DNA of 64,000 nt from Xylogone sp. PMI_703 (GCA_021399445.1 JAJTUQ010000003.1:1798001-1862000), one strand, 5' to 3'; shown: positions 11,587 through 24,463, counted from the stretch's first letter. Made by a program: numbers and translations. Notes: a model not told the origin generated them from the letters alone.

Positions 11587-12372
11587 TTCACCCAACCTAG
11601 TGAAATAAGGCCCAGGGAGGAGTAGGTTTTGAACTTTGTTTCGAATTTTAGTCGTACATCATGACATCTGAAAGTGCGGAAATCTAGAATTGGATGTTGT
11701 ACTTCGGTACCTCGCTTAGTCGATTCGCGAGGCTGAAAGAGGGGCACAAGGCTGAGAACTTATTGTGTGGGCATCCTCTGGATGTAATAATGAATATTCT
11801 GAACGTCCTCAGATATCACTTCATTTGCCAAGGACTACAGGTAGCTATAAAAAGCTTTCTTTTTACCTTTACCTTCTTTTCAGCTTTGTACCTCATGATC
11901 CTCTTGCCTGTATTTTAATCTGTCCTTAGGCTAAGTGACCTCCCACTTAACAACTCACATTGAGGTCCTGATTTGTCCAGAATTTTGGAAGCTTTTATTC
12001 AAATCTAAAATTTCAACATGTCCACTCATTCATTTTGATCTACTATTTCCACGTCTATTGGTAGACAATTAGACTCCTGAGTCGACTGTCTAGCGGAAGC
12101 GTGCTTTGTGGACAACCCAGACGTGGTTAACTAGCAATATCATAGATGAAGAATGTTATTAATCCAGTAGAATCCTGTAATTATAATTGAAGAGTAAGTT
12201 TTAGATGGTATAACCCTGAATTGAATTTTGGAGCCATATCTCATTATAACTCATACATTATCCTGAATGTGATCCCCTTTCACACCGCACCATTATCTGA
12301 GGAAATAAAAAAGAGTAAATTTCAAAGCGCTATTTGATTGCTTTTCCTATTAGATTTCTGTTAAACTTCTAG
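11587..12372. other. Intergenic, no gene seen
   Basis: Promoter side of the methyltransferase and 3' side of the reductase. An open frame at 11694-11918 (+) is short and without family features. The sequence is AT-rich from about 12,120. Confidence 0.35.
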
Positions 12373-13419
12373 TCATGCCCAAGCTGCAGTAGCATCCTTG
12401 ATAGATTCTTCCAAACTAGTCCATCCCGGCAAATCAGAAATCCTTTTCAGCAATTCCTCAGCCCTCTGATTCGCAACTTTACTCTTATCCTCTCCAATAT
12501 CAGGAATGTCGTCAATGAACTTATGCTTGGGAAAGCACTGTCTTAGAATAGCCAGAATATCATTCCAATTATAAGGATGAGCAAACGCAAAGAGTCTCTC
12601 ATTTTGCACATCGGAGTAGATCAGAGCCGCTACATGGACTCGTGCATCATCCTGAACATTAATATAGTACTGTGGCGGATTGTACATAATCTGTTTTCCC
12701 TCTTCGTCTTTAAAGCCGTCCCATAGAGCCTTAATCCATCCATCTGTACTTGGAAAGCCTTGATGCTCCGGTGAGAGAATCTTTCCCATGTTGGCATTAG
12801 GGAGGACAGTATTGAGGACAAAACCAGGTTTTTCTTCGCGCATAAACTTCCATGCGGCTTGTTCCGCCTGAGTTTTGCTAGTGGAGTAGACGTCTAGGCG
12901 GCGCTGCAAGCCTTCGTAAGGAGGTGGTGCCCATGCTGCCTTAACGGCATCTTCATTCCAGGTATTCTCATCCATCACGAATTCTTTGTTTGGCTGGGGA
13001 GAAGCTGCTGCAGTTGATGATGAGGTCATGACAACGCGCTTTAGTGTGGGCTCTTTGGCGGCTGATTTCAGTGCATTCAGTGCGCCATTGACAACCATTG
13101 GGATGCCAATGTTTGGATCGTAGTATTGCATGACCGGTGTAGCAACATGGATAAGGCCACTCGCTCCCTTGACAGCCTCGTCGAATGCGTTAGGGGCGGA
13201 CATATCAGGGACCTCAATGAGCGAGAATCGACCCGCTCCGTATTTATCATCGAAATACTTATTCATCCACGCCGTTTTTTGTGCATTGCGCACGGTACCA
13301 CGGACATTATATCCAGCATCAAGGGCCTGATCGACTACATGGCTGGCGATAAAGCCATTGGCGCCGGTCACGACAACCAGAGAACCTTTAGGGATGGCCA
13401 ATTCTTGAGAGGAAGACAT
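12373..13419 (-). CDS. NAD(P)-dependent extended SDR reductase (aldehyde reductase / DFR-like)
   Basis: Single-exon 348-residue cytosolic oxidoreductase of the extended short-chain dehydrogenase family, related to fungal aldehyde/ketone reductases and dihydroflavonol reductase-like enzymes; the substrate is unknown. The cofactor motif is VTGANGFIASHV (TGxxGxxA/G near residues 18-24). The catalytic residues are the Ser of MTSSST near 133-135, and Tyr178 and Lys182 in DVYSTSKTQ. The start at 13419 was chosen because it is the first ATG of the frame and puts the Rossmann motif about 18 residues in, as usual. No introns are needed. The MFS transporter lies about 650 bp further along on the same strand, so an uptake/conversion link is possible but unproven. 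Confidence 0.9.
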   Translation of the reverse strand: MSSSQELAIPKGSLVVVTGANGFIASHVVDQALDAGYNVRGTVRNAQKTAWMNKYFDDKYGAGRFSLIEVPDMSAPNAFDEAVKGASGLIHVATPVMQYYDPNIGIPMVVNGALNALKSAAKEPTLKRVVMTSSSTAAASPQPNKEFVMDENTWNEDAVKAAWAPPPYEGLQRRLDVYSTSKTQAEQAAWKFMREEKPGFVLNTVLPNANMGKILSPEHQGFPSTDGWIKALWDGFKDEEGKQIMYNPPQYYINVQDDARVHVAALIYSDVQNERLFAFAHPYNWNDILAILRQCFPKHKFIDDIPDIGEDKSKVANQRAEELLKRISDLPGWTSLEESIKDATAAWA

Positions 13420-14065
13420 GTCGGAAATATGCTTGATCACTTAATTGATACTTAGAAAAATATAAAATCATATATCGGCACCGAATTTATAATTAATTCC
13501 AGTCTCAAGCATTTGCCATGGGAAAAGTGGAGCCACATTGCCGTGGTTTTCATATTAAAAGAGGATGATGTAATGTGGTCATTAATAATCCGTTTTTGCC
13601 GCATATGTGCAGGCGGTGATAACTTAATTGTCGCTGAGTGGAGCTTTGCAAATTCTGATTACAGAAAAGGATCTTGGCATTATGAGACTCGTATGTGGAA
13701 TTGCTCTCTTGATAGGTTGACTTAGCAACGCAAAATTCTCAAGTTCAGCCCCATCAGAGAGATCCTCAGAAGTGTGGAGCTAAGTGAGAGAACAACAAGG
13801 GTTCTTCGTAAAGGACGTTATAGTGGGGTATTATATGAAGACAAATCCATCCTGGGACTTTAAGGTAATCAAGCTAGTGAAATAGAGTCATGAGGTAGAT
13901 CTTCGTCTTTAAGATATACCAAAAACAGTGGATCTGAAAGTGTATCATAACCTTGAGAAAACTGAGCTTCCATAAGGGCACTCTTCTCGTCTGAAAAGCT
14001 CTCATTTCTAGATTCTTCCAGAACTCCACTTAAATGGCACCTTGTTACAAGATTCTTCGAACTGC
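13420..14065. other. Intergenic, no gene seen
   Basis: Promoter of the SDR gene and 3' flank of the MFS gene. Short open frames (13513-13725 +, 13869-14069 -) have no recognisable features. Confidence 0.35.
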
Positions 14066-15884
14066 TCACAAATCATTGTGGAACTGCGGTGGTGCCTGCC
14101 ATTTCTTCTCACGCAGCTTTACGCCCCACCATCTCAACGACATCATGGCTGGGAGATTGAATGTTAGCAGTTGTCCCACCAAGTATTTGAAGTGCATTGA
14201 TCACTTACGTATGAAAAATGCTAAGTTAAGAAGTGCGAATGTGAGCCATGCGTACTCAAACTTTACCTTATTACCGAATGGTATCCTAACAGATGAGTGA
14301 GCAGAGGAACCTTCATATGCACGGGACTAAGATGCTTACGCATAAAATGAAATAGTCATGGAGTATACCGATCTAAAGACGTTTAACAAACTGGATATTT
14401 CCGCACTCTGAGCCTTGTAGCACTGTTCTCATGTGAGTATATAAAAGTATAGATTTAGGACTGGGGTTATCACTCACGTCAGTTGTATAGGCATACGTGA
14501 CAGTTGTGGCGCATTGCAATCCGCAATTTGCGATACCCATACCAAATGCCGTGCCAACCCAGGAGACGGTCTTGTAATGAGTGAGACATATACCTTCGAT
14601 GATCACGCCGATTGGTGTGAGAAGACCAAACCACAGCGCATCCAATCTTGCCTCGGGCATCCGCACACCATCATTTTTCTTTGCATACCGCCGAACCATC
14701 CAGTCAGTCAACCATCCGGCGTTTGCCTCTCCAATAACACAGCCAATTAAGAGAGGTACTGAGAGCATCAGACCTGTCTGCGAGACAGAGAAGTCGTAGA
14801 ATTCCTTGAACAACTGTGACCCGGTAGTCGCAAAGAGTACACTACCATATCCAAAAGCCGTCATGTAGTATAAACCGGGAAGCGTCACAGCTAAGTACTT
14901 CAGCATATACAGACACTTCCAGAAGTCCTTCAATTGTAGCTTGCGATCCGTTAGGGACACACGGAATAGCAGACGATCCATATAAGTATGTTGCTTATGG
15001 CTCATTGCGTTGTTTCGAGAGTACAGAGTCTCTGGGAGGAAGAAAAGTGTGAAGACAAAGGTTCCTAGCTGTATGAAGCCCTAAAATCCAATCAGTTACG
15101 AAAGGTAACACTGATCCAGAAAGGTCTTGCGCTCTTACCGGAATCCTAAAGCACCAGTTCCAGCTCAAGTACTGCGCAACGAACCCGCCCATAAGTGGCG
15201 CAAGATGTGGTCCATTTGTCAAGAAAAGCGTAAATATACCCATATAGAAGCCTCTCTCGTGCATGCAAAACAGATCACAAATGGTCGCAGCTCCGATCGC
15301 ACCGGGGCTCCCAGCTGCAATTCCATTAAACGCCCTCGTGACCATAATACCTGCCCAGGTAGGACTATAGCCAGCTATGATATTTGTAATGGCGCCAATA
15401 AGATTGCCAAGCAGGTATACTGGCCTCCGACCGTAGATATTAGCAAAGGGAATGACCAAGAGGGGCCCCACACCAGCGAAGCAAATGTACATTGTAAGCT
15501 CATACGAAGCTTCCACGACAGTGAGATCGAAAGCTTTGGAGAGTGGAACAAACGCCGGGTTCGCAACTGCTGCAGCCATCGGGCCAAGAAAAGCCAGCCA
15601 ACTAACTTGGAGCACGACAAGAAGCTTCATGGCGGAAGACCAGTTCTTAGGTTGCGGTTAGAAAAAAGCTTAAATCGCGCCATATCTTGAGGAATCAATA
15701 ATGTCGCCTCACTTACCAGAGGATCATCTGGATTGTCTGAAGGTTGTGGAACAAGTGGAAAGCCATGTTTGTCCAACTTGACATGCTCCAGATCTGGCTT
15801 CAGTTCCTCCACATTGTCATCAGCTTGTGGCCGAATTGACTCCAAATGAGCCGCGTATGGCGCTTTGGTTCCCGTTTCCTCCAT
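14066..15884 (-). CDS. MFS transporter (DHA1-like, drug/polyamine type)
   Basis: Twelve-helix major facilitator superfamily exporter or permease of the fungal DHA1-like group; the substrate is unknown. Six minus-strand exons join in frame: 15884-15717, 15645-15139, 15080-14478, 14422-14340, 14285-14209 and 14148-14066, giving 506 codons. Family marks are the pre-TM1 segment DDPLNWSSAMK (spliced over intron 1), the signature FANIYGRRPVYLLGN, VTRAFNGIAAGSPGAIG in TM4/5, the central cytosolic loop, and CYKAQSAEISSLLN before the last helices. The C-terminus ends APPQFHNDL, matching the usual FHxDL tail. The last three exons are only 77-83 bp and are easily missed: simple ORF reading stops at 14373 inside an intron. 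Introns are 54-71 nt with GTGAGT/GTAAGC/GTAAGT donors. The SDR gene lies beyond its 3' end. Confidence 0.92.
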
Positions 15885-16955
15885 CTGCGATTATTTCTCG
15901 ATGCCGAGCAGATGGAATATCGCAGTCTATAATAATAAAGACGATACCATGTAATTAAGAAGAGCAGAGATAGAATTTAAATGAAGAAGTACCATGGGAT
16001 CGGGAAAGAGCCACCTTGTCGGGATTTACGAGCTCTGTTGGAGAGATTCATACTGCAGATCCAGTACCTCAGGGGGGAACACAAATGGGCAAATAGCCAG
16101 CCTCCAGCTCTCCCACGGAACAATGAAGCCGCGGCGAGGAGCCAACCAGATCCCGCTGCTGACCTCGTAGAGTTGCATCGCTCTATTTTTGCTGTAGATT
16201 GGAGGGTAAATGCGTGCGGGGACGTGCTTGGCGGGTTCGGCAGATACCCCAGCTCTTTCCCCAGCTTTTCTCCAGTATCCGGGGTGGATCTCTTCAATTC
16301 ACGTGGTATCTCAAAAGTTATAATCTGTAGGCTTAATGGAATCTGTTCCGAGCAATATTGGTCCTGTAACTCCGGGTTGGAGACGCGATTGTTCTTTCTG
16401 CGACCAGTTCGTGCCTTTATTCAGCTCTTGGAACAGTACAAAGTCGGAACCGAGGAGTTTCTTGGAAGGTGATTTTGAAAATCCAGGCCTCTATGAATGT
16501 TGATTGTCAGAATGGCATCTGAGAGTACAGCCTGGTTATATTGAATTCCATATTTCACGCAAAGATTGTCGAGGCTGGTCAAGAGATCTCCTTATTGAGG
16601 TACTGAAAGGTGCGACAGCAATTATCAGTTAACCCCAAAATATATCACCGTGAGATGTGGAAATAAGACAATGATGGCTTACAGTCCACTTTTCGAGCTG
16701 GTTAGCAAAATGCATTAGCTCATCACAATCAGATCCCCGACGAATCGGTAAAAAAACTAGATCCGAGAGCAAGCTGGACAGCAGCACGAGATGGAGAAAT
16801 TCCTTGCCAAATTTTTGAACCGCAAGCAGGATAGTCTGTTTCATCAAGCGAGATATAGTGAAGGTAAAGCAAGTTCATATTCGTGGGCATGAGGACTTCG
16901 AAGGGAGAACAAAATAGAACTTAGAATTTTGTGGTGACAACAAAAAGTAATGCAT
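15885..16955. other. Intergenic, no gene seen
   Basis: About 1.07 kb between the MFS start and the 3' end of the glycosyltransferase. The longest open frame (15981-16472 +) lacks an initiation context or domain and is probably chance. Confidence 0.35.
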
Positions 16956-18329
16956 TTAACTCTCAAGTTCAAATCCTTGGTTCCAGGGTACCCAAGATTG
17001 GTCCCCAAAATCAGCCATACACTTGACCCGTTCGGGTGGTTTATCATCCCACGCAATCTTCAGCGACTCGTCATTGGCATCCTCTCCTTTCACCGCTTCA
17101 GAAGCATACCCATAAAATTTTTTGGCTCTCTGAGCAGATTTATCTGAATAATCTAAATTGACTGATGGCACTACCGCAATCTTCGAATATCCCTCCATCC
17201 ACATGTCCTTACAAAACAATCGCGGTTCGCCCGAATAACATTCGCCAGGCTTGGACTTCCTGAATCGGATCTTATTCTGTGTCAACGGCTTCGCGGCGAA
17301 GACTACGGCGCCGTTCCAGCAGGCGAAGACTTGGAAGGGCTTGTGTTCATCGTACCTCTGACGAGATGTAGGATGGTTCCAGAAGAGGTTCGAGGCAAAT
17401 CGCCAGCCTCCATCCGGGGGAATTTCCCAAAATGTGTCTCCATTTATGGTCCTTGCGATCCAGATATCGTAGAAGATAGGTGCTGGTTCTATGTCTGACC
17501 AATCCATCGCACATGTCATGTCTGCCTTCTGGAAAATGCGCTGATGAATCAGCTCCAGTATGTCTTCCATGCATATAGCGACGTCATTGATAAAAATCAC
17601 TGCTGCATCTGGGGAGTAGTGACTCGAATCGTTGACCAGTGGTTCGAGGGCTAAGTTTCGAAGGCGAGCGAGGCCTTCGATTCGGTCTCCCTTTTTAGGA
17701 TTTACGTCGCTAGTTGAGAGGTGAAATTCAAGTCTCAGGCGCTCCATATCTTTGCGCAACATTTCTAGTATTTCGAAGGTGCCATCGTCCGAATTCCCCC
17801 CTACAATTGACAAAGCGCAATTTTCTGGACCAAGAAATCGAGCAGCTTCCACAATAGATCCTATCAATCGAGGTAGAACGCCAATACATTGTCGCAGATT
17901 CAGCGCAAAGAAATATCTTATCTGTCCATCCGCGGTTTTCCCTTTTTTGAGACCAACCCGAAGATAGTCGTAACGCTTGGGAGTGAGTGCAGGGCACTGA
18001 AGTCGATCGAATTCATTGCTCTTGGGGTCAAATATTGCTTTGATGTAACTAGGCGCCTGCGCTCGGAGGAGAGTCGTATTGCCAACTAGAGACAAAGCCG
18101 CGGGTCAGCCGGCAGGTTTCTTAAGTGACTTCAAGAGAAAAAGAGGGGGCTGATTACCGGTTTCCTGCTCTGCTGCGTCGTTGCTTTTGAAAGAAAGGGA
18201 TCCTGCCCTAAGGATCGATTCAGAGGATCGGTACTGCAGATCTAAGATGGAGATGGAGATAATGACAAATGCGATAGCGGCGGCCGCTAGCTTCTTCCTA
18301 GGTACGGGCAGCCATGATCCGATCCACAT
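16956..18329 (-). CDS. CAP59-family glycosyltransferase (GT69, alpha-1,3-mannosyltransferase-like)
   Basis: Predicted type II Golgi membrane glycosyltransferase of the Cryptococcus CAP59/CMT1 family (GT69), which acts on capsule or cell-wall mannan-type glycans. Exons 18329-18158 and 18085-16956 on the minus strand give 433 codons; the intron is 72 nt (GTAATC...TCTCTAG). Residues about 13-32 form one membrane anchor after a basic start (PRKKLAAAAIAFVIISISIL). The luminal domain has the family segments ALNLRQCIGVLPRLIGSI, ALSIVGGNSDDGTFEIL, FINDVAICMEDILELI (the NDV/DxD-like site), CAMDWSDIEPAPIFYDIW, and CWNGAVVFAAKPL near the end. The reaction is inferred from family membership, and the acceptor is unknown. 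Confidence 0.9.
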
Positions 18330-19081
18330 CGCTTCAGCTGAGCCTCATCGGAAATGCAATAGCAAATAAAAGTGAATGCGAAAGTCTAGTTGTATCTTCA
18401 TCAGGCAAGTGACGGAAATGAAGCAGCTTTTAAGTCTTACTGTGTAGTGTAGTTGGCAAGGGTTGCAAACGGAATATTACTCAGCTGATCCCTAGGGATT
18501 TTCTTTGTTGGTTCTGTGTTCCAGCATTTTTAGGCGCCGTGGCTTTCCCCCTGGCTCCCGGTTAGGAACACAGATAGATATAGGGAGTATAAGCAGCCAG
18601 TTCAACTGCGGGTTTCCTTTTGTTCTGAGACTCCCGAGCTCACTATTTATATCTTGATAAAATATCAAATAAAAGTTTAATGTATACCTGTTTCCTAGAT
18701 AGATTATCCTGAACAGAGCGTAGATCCTCACTTCTCGCACCTGCTTGGCGCAACTTTGGTACAAACGAGAGCTGCAAGGCGTGATTGGTTATGAGTACCT
18801 TAAATACCAACACCAACACTTGACCCCTGAGGTGCTCAGAGGAAAATTATTATCACCCAAACAAAGGAACATTAGGAACAAGTGCGCGATGGATTTGGAG
18901 CCACCGTCTCGACAGCCTATAAGGCTGTGTCGCTAATATCGTCCTAGTTCGTAGGTCTGTACTCGGACAAAGGCAGTGGCCATGGCCGTATAGCATGTAT
19001 GGTGTCGAGGCTGTATATATCTTTTGGATGTTGGTCACTCCTTGTGGCCGCGTTTAACTTGTATTCTGCTGGAATCTCAAA
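18330..19081. other. Divergent promoter region
   Basis: 752 bp between the starts of the glycosyltransferase (-) and the surface-sensor-like gene (+), so it should carry both promoters. No coding segment is recognisable. Confidence 0.4.
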
Positions 19082-20176
19082 ATGATGCGCCAGCTGGCAG
19101 CCTTCTGGATTCTTCTCTTGGATATTCGGTATGCTGCAGTGCAGGCGCAGACGGCAATTTGGAAATTCCCAACGCAGGGCGAGACTATATATGCCAACAT
19201 AATAGACACTGTGTTGTTGGATTGGACATCGACCCTTCCCTCCACAATCTTACGGATGTGGTGTCTGAATGAAACGACAGGGAATAGCTTCGATCTTGGT
19301 TCGTCAGTCGATCTTCCATAATTCAGAGTTAAGATAGAACTAACGTGCGTTGTTTGTTCAGCCAGTATCTTCTATGTTGACTCCACCGGGCCCTTCAGAT
19401 ATATCCTGGAATCTTGTCAGCCCGATGAAACCGTGTTTCCCCTTTTCTGTCATCCTGAACTGGCAGCCGACCCATTAGGTTCTGGGTTTATCAGCCCAGG
19501 TGGGATAGTATGGTCTTCCAACTTAGCTCAACAGGAAAAGACAATTACACATACTCAGGCTGCATCATCAGTGACCGTGACCGCTGTCTTATTAACACCT
19601 TCGCCAAGTTCGACTCTTCCTTCCCCATTGACAGTTTCAACAACAAATGCAAATCTAAGCCACGCCTCAACCACGCATTCCGCTACCACGACTAGAAGCA
19701 AGAGCCAGGTAGGTCTCTCTGGCACCGTAACGGCCCCTCGACAGTCCACAACTCCACTCCCATCATCAGGCCCCAACAACAACACAGGCGCCAAAATAGG
19801 TGGTGCAATTGGCGGCGTTGCCCTGCTCAGCTTCGTCGTGCTCGCTCTATACTTCCTACACAAATACAGGCGCAAGCACGCATCTCCCTCTTCAGTCTCC
19901 ATCAAGCCCCTGAAACGAAGTTTCCATATCTCGGGTGTTTATAAGAGAAGAGGGGCGACGCACACCACGGGGATCTTCGAGAAGGAAGGCGATAACGGGA
20001 CTTATGGGAAACAGGGAGTCCGATTGCAGGTTCATGAGATGCAGGGCAGCATGGCGTTGGAGAAGACAGTGTCGAGGATAGAAAGCGGTGTTGATGGAGA
20101 AGGGGATGATGCGATACGTTGTAGCCCTGTCGAGCTACCCGGCGGCTCGGACCATTTCCGTGATGAGTTACAATAG
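19082..20176 (+). CDS. Ser/Thr-rich single-pass cell-surface protein (sensor-like)
   Basis: Exons 19082-19298 and 19362-20176 give 343 codons. A signal peptide covers about residues 1-22 (LAAFWILLLDIRYAAVQAQ). The extracellular part to about 135 carries a few cysteines (MWCLNE, LESCQPDE, LFCHPEL), followed by a Ser/Thr-rich, likely O-mannosylated stretch to about 215. A single transmembrane helix follows (GGAIGGVALLSFVVLALYFL, about 218-239) with a basic stop-transfer (HKYRRKH). The cytosolic tail is about 100 residues, hydrophilic and without a known domain. This layout matches the many fungal Mid2/WSC-like wall-stress sensor-type proteins, but no WSC or other named domain is seen, so the role is only an inference. 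The intron is 63 nt with a GTTCGT donor, weaker than average. Two adjacent ATGs open the frame; the first was used. Confidence 0.83.
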
Positions 20177-21354
20177 GAAAGGAATTAGGGAAAGTGTAAT
20201 TTCACGTGTTAATACTGAAGGATCAGTATATACTGTAACTATTAATGCAAGACTAATATTCGTTAGATAGTCTTGCTTGGAGAGATAAGTTCACGAGGAT
20301 CACGATACTATAATCACAATATCAGGCTCGGGATACGCAGCAATCCAGACGTACTCAGGTGTATACTAGTTCAAACACAGTTAAATATAGTATACTATTC
20401 CTATGAGATTCAGTTCTACCCTCTTTGTGGCTTGTAAACGCTTTGGGACAGTGTGAGACAAGGAAGTCGGCAATGCACAAACAAATACACGTTATCACCG
20501 GCTGGTATTCTGAAGCCGCTCTGTAATTATCGTGACATTCCGACTATTTTCACTGTAATGCGCTATAAGTAGTGCAATTCGGGCACTGAATTCCCCAAAA
20601 TGTCTATAACCAATAATATGCCGCGTGCAAGTCGAGATGGCGAAGGCTGGCTACACGAGGCTTCAGCTGGCCATTCCTACAGTTTTCCAGCTCCGACGAC
20701 GTAATCATCACAGGTACATGAAGTTTCATACCGAATCTTCGTCCGAAGAATTACATAAAATTTCTAATCAACGGAGGTTAATCAGGCAGCCGCCAAACAG
20801 CCCGGAAGGGTCATCCCGTGGACTCACTATATGTTAAGCTTACACGTAAGACTAAACTCCAGCCGCATTATCCGCATATAGTCGGAAACAATACGAGGAA
20901 CCAGCTGTGCCTTATCTCCTCTCCACATTACTGCATTAGGATGCTATTTGCTTTCAACCATAGGCATTACCTACTTCAGGAAACTTAAATTTCTTGGCTC
21001 TTGGCAGCGTCGTCAGCTATGAGGAATGCAGCGCTGTAAGCTTTTCTGTCAAAGCTTCTCTATCTAACCTAGCCGGATATATACGAAATTTTGGGCTTTG
21101 GTATCTTGCCCTGCCGGATGTACGAGATTGATTATCCATGTCAACCTTAATCCATAAAAAGAATAAACTAATTCCGAATCATACTGTAATTCCGTGTCAC
21201 GATCCACCTCCTACCGCGTGGGACACGTTCTCTAGTCTACGTATTCACCAGCCACATGAATGGATATACTAACATGTTGAATTCTAAACTCCGTAATCCA
21301 TCTATACGAGCCCGTTATTAACTGTTCTACTATGTGATATCTCAGCATCCACAT
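20177..21354. other. Convergent intergenic region, no gene seen
   Basis: Nearly 1.2 kb between two convergent genes. Only short open frames (for example 20625-20837 +) without features. No repeats were recognised. Confidence 0.35.
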
Positions 21355-22646
21355 TCATGGCCAGAGTTTCCCCATGAATTCACTGGGATCATTGCCCATG
21401 ATCTCTGACCACTCATCCCTCCATGCAATGCCGTCTTTAGTATTCATCTGATTTCCACAAACTGCCCTTTTGCCACCTCTGGCCGCCGCCCTGCCCATTG
21501 CCACGTTCCAAGTAAATGAACTCTCTACCAACCCAGCGAAGTAGCTCGCACTTTCTAATATCACATAGTCGATTAACGCAGCTTGGTCCCACGTTAGTCC
21601 CTCCATTTCAGCGGCTGGTATGAGATCTTCTTTGGTCACGACTGTCACCGGGTATACCAAACCCTTTGCTTCCTCTGCAAATCGGGACACGGACGAGGCA
21701 TTCCCGGAGGCGACATAGGCAATAGAAAAGTATAACTTTTTCGCAAGGGATAGATAGTGTCTGCTTTGTGCTTCGTAGGATGACCACCCTGCTTTGACTG
21801 CGTCTTCCGAAGTGCGAAGGTGGAGACCAAGAAAATCGGCACGCGGGAAGGGCGATGGCGGATGTATGGATATACGGTATTGTGTGTGCAGTCTGTGAAT
21901 CGCAGAGAAAGCAAGTTGGTATGCTGACGTTGGAAAAGTCAGAAGAGATCCAAAATTCGTTGCGAATTCGGCCGGGTCATCGCATATCATCCTGGCTTCA
22001 GTTAGCTGTAAGTTGCTTCGAGGCAGCGTATACTAACATTTGTCCAATTTTTGTTTCATAGTGATAGATCTCAAGTCCTGGCCTCGTTGCGCTCTCTATA
22101 TTTTCATATATGATCATACGCGGACATGTAGCGCTGAGTCTCGACACGAAGAGACTCTGGTTGAAGGTGTATCCTAACTCAGTATCGCCGTTCGACTCAA
22201 GCAGACTCAAGTCATCGCCAGAACGGAGAGAGAGTCTTGGAATGATGAAATCCCATCCTTCGTGCATAGCATGGCGCAGACACATAAAGATTCTTTGCCT
22301 AAGATTTCCTAGAGATATCAGCGAAAGAAGATTGTATGCTGATGAATAGGGGTATACCTATACCACCGAAGATCCGGTCACAGTTCACTACCATGCTGTT
22401 ATTCCATGATTTGTGAGAGCAGTATTGTCGAATGGGGTCGGCATTGTACGAGTTGATCGTATTCTGGATTGCTTCTGAGACAAAAGTTTCAGTGGAAACG
22501 TTGTATTGAGGTCTGTTGTATACAAATTGTGTAAGAGAGTGATTTCGCATCGACGGGGAGACAAAGTATGCAGTCCATATTACACAGAGGATAACAATGG
22601 GAAGGAATGCAGTGTGGCAGATCAGCCGCTGTAGTCTGGTGGACAT
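21355..22646 (-). CDS. O-fucosyltransferase-like type II membrane glycosyltransferase
   Basis: Exons 22646-22358, 22308-22038 and 21991-21355 on the minus strand give 398 codons. The introns are very short: 49 nt, and 46 nt with CTAAC just before the acceptor. One N-terminal membrane anchor lies near residues 9-30, followed by a luminal domain with several N-glycosylation sequons. Family marks are FGGIGNLRQRIFMCLRHA (nucleotide-sugar-binding start of the fold), WDFIIPRLSLRS, and the donor-site motif FLGLHLRTSEDAV, comparable to HLRxxxD in GDP-fucose protein O-fucosyltransferase-like enzymes. ESSFTWNVAMGRAAARGG follows near the end. Fungi carry many uncharacterised members, so donor and acceptor are unknown. 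The second splice was chosen because it is the only pair that keeps the frame without a stop. Confidence 0.82.
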
Positions 22647-24463
22647 CGTATGTCAACTGTAAAACTGTTCATCAGCAAACTCGCTCTTCAATCTCTGGAA
22701 TTGCCGCACTGCCAAGCGAATGAAAGTCATGCTAATAAGCCAGTTTTCAAGGACTGTCGTATTTAGACATCATTTTTAAGGGGCTATCTCCGGACATAGT
22801 GTTTCATAATGATATGGCTCTAAGTTATTTCAGTAGAAGAAGGATTGAGGTGTCGTATGCTTCTGCAAGATACAGAAGCTTGATTTCCATCTCGTATTCT
22901 GGCAAAAAGTCCTCATGTTGGCTGTCCACGCAACCATTACTAGTCTTGAAATGTGGATGTTTCACCAAGCTGGACCTCCTCGGTCCGCTCTAGGGCATTA
23001 TCATTGCTGCATATGGCTGCATGTTGTACTATCTTTACCTCAGTACTGAGCAGATTTCCGCCATCTGACCCCCCTATTTTCCTGCTTGTGAAGTAATCTC
23101 TGGATTGTTCAAATTTTACTATTCAAAGGCATCTACCAATATCGACAATTCTCAAATTGTCATTAAATACATATGATCTCTAAATTAACAGAAACCGCTG
23201 TAAAGTACAGTGACAGTCAGTTTTATCACGTTTTGTGGAGCACTTGACAAGTGAGATTTGACCAGAACTTTGCAGGATTTGGATGTATTGATTCGTATTC
23301 TTGAACGGCTATTTCATGAAACACTGGGGAATTTGTAAAAAAAGAATAATCAAAATTATCTTATTGGCTGCGTTACCACCTACGGGGTATGTGATCCTTT
23401 CGAGCTGGAGAATGCATTTTCAGGAGCTGACGTATGCCAGAGCACCTCATGACACTTTTGAATTACCTTATCCCTTATTCGGCATAGGCATATAGGAAAA
23501 TATTTCGAAAATGCCCACAGTATAATTTCTTAACCAGTAGTTTGGTGCAGGAGCTAGCCACTTTCCCGAGGATGACTTGGTTCAGGACAAGCACCAGTCG
23601 TTACTCCCTACTTACTCCGGATAAAAGAATCTCTTTCAGGTATATCCGTACCAGCTTTTTTTTAGCTTGCTGTATTACGGATTTTAGCACTATAACCATA
23701 CCCAACTACATATAAGTATGTCGGGAGTTCTATTCTGTCACTGGTCATCAGATTTCGTGGTACGAATCTATCTTCAAAATATTACATCTCCAAGAATTTC
23801 CCACAACCTAATGTATCTCTCTTGCTGTAGCCTTTTTTCCCCTCGAGGTTTGCCTAAGGAGGAGATACTCAGAAGTATCATTAGCTAGATCTACCCCTTA
23901 TTTTACCTACTATGTAGTAACCATGCGGTATATTGGTGCGCCTGACGTCCAACTTAATGGGCTATCATAGGTCTGAGCGCGTCCAAGGTATGATTCCTGC
24001 AGATTAAACTCCTAAAAGCGGGACAAGGAGACGGAGGAATTTGATTTGAAGAAGGTTTTACCTAACATGGCAAGAGCCTCGTGTCAGATCAACGAGGGAT
24101 ATTGACACCGTTTACTTCAGGTTATATGGGACACACCAACGCTCCTGCATGCTAACCTACTTCCGGCAGATAGGTATAATGTGGTGGGCGAGCATTTGTT
24201 AATGCTGATTCGTCAAGGCGTCCCTAGCTACATTTCAGTTTTCATATACCGCGTAAATATCATGTTACTGTCCATTTGGGTAACATGTTAATGTAATCCT
24301 TGGGTGAGGCTGCACCAGTATCGTTGTTGGGTGTTGACTCAGGGGCTAATTGAATTTCGGATTTATCGGGCAAGACTTACTTCATATGTAGTAGCATTTT
24401 GATATCTGGCACTACTCATGTCAGGTTATGGCTTATCAAAATCTCTTGCATCAGATTAGTGTC
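22647..24463. other. Long intergenic region, no gene seen
   Basis: About 1.8 kb between divergently transcribed genes. It contains only short open frames (22799-22993, 23301-23495, both plus) without domain or splice-supported extension. It must hold the promoters of the fucosyltransferase-like gene and the FAD oxidase. Confidence 0.35.

Noticed and set aside
15981..16472. 163-codon plus-strand ORF between the MFS and glycosyltransferase genes
   Set aside because: No domain, no conserved pattern and overlap with an equally open minus-strand frame; likely chance.
12373..18329. A secondary-metabolite gene cluster (SDR, MFS, glycosyltransferase)
   Set aside because: No backbone synthase, P450 or pathway regulator is visible in the window.
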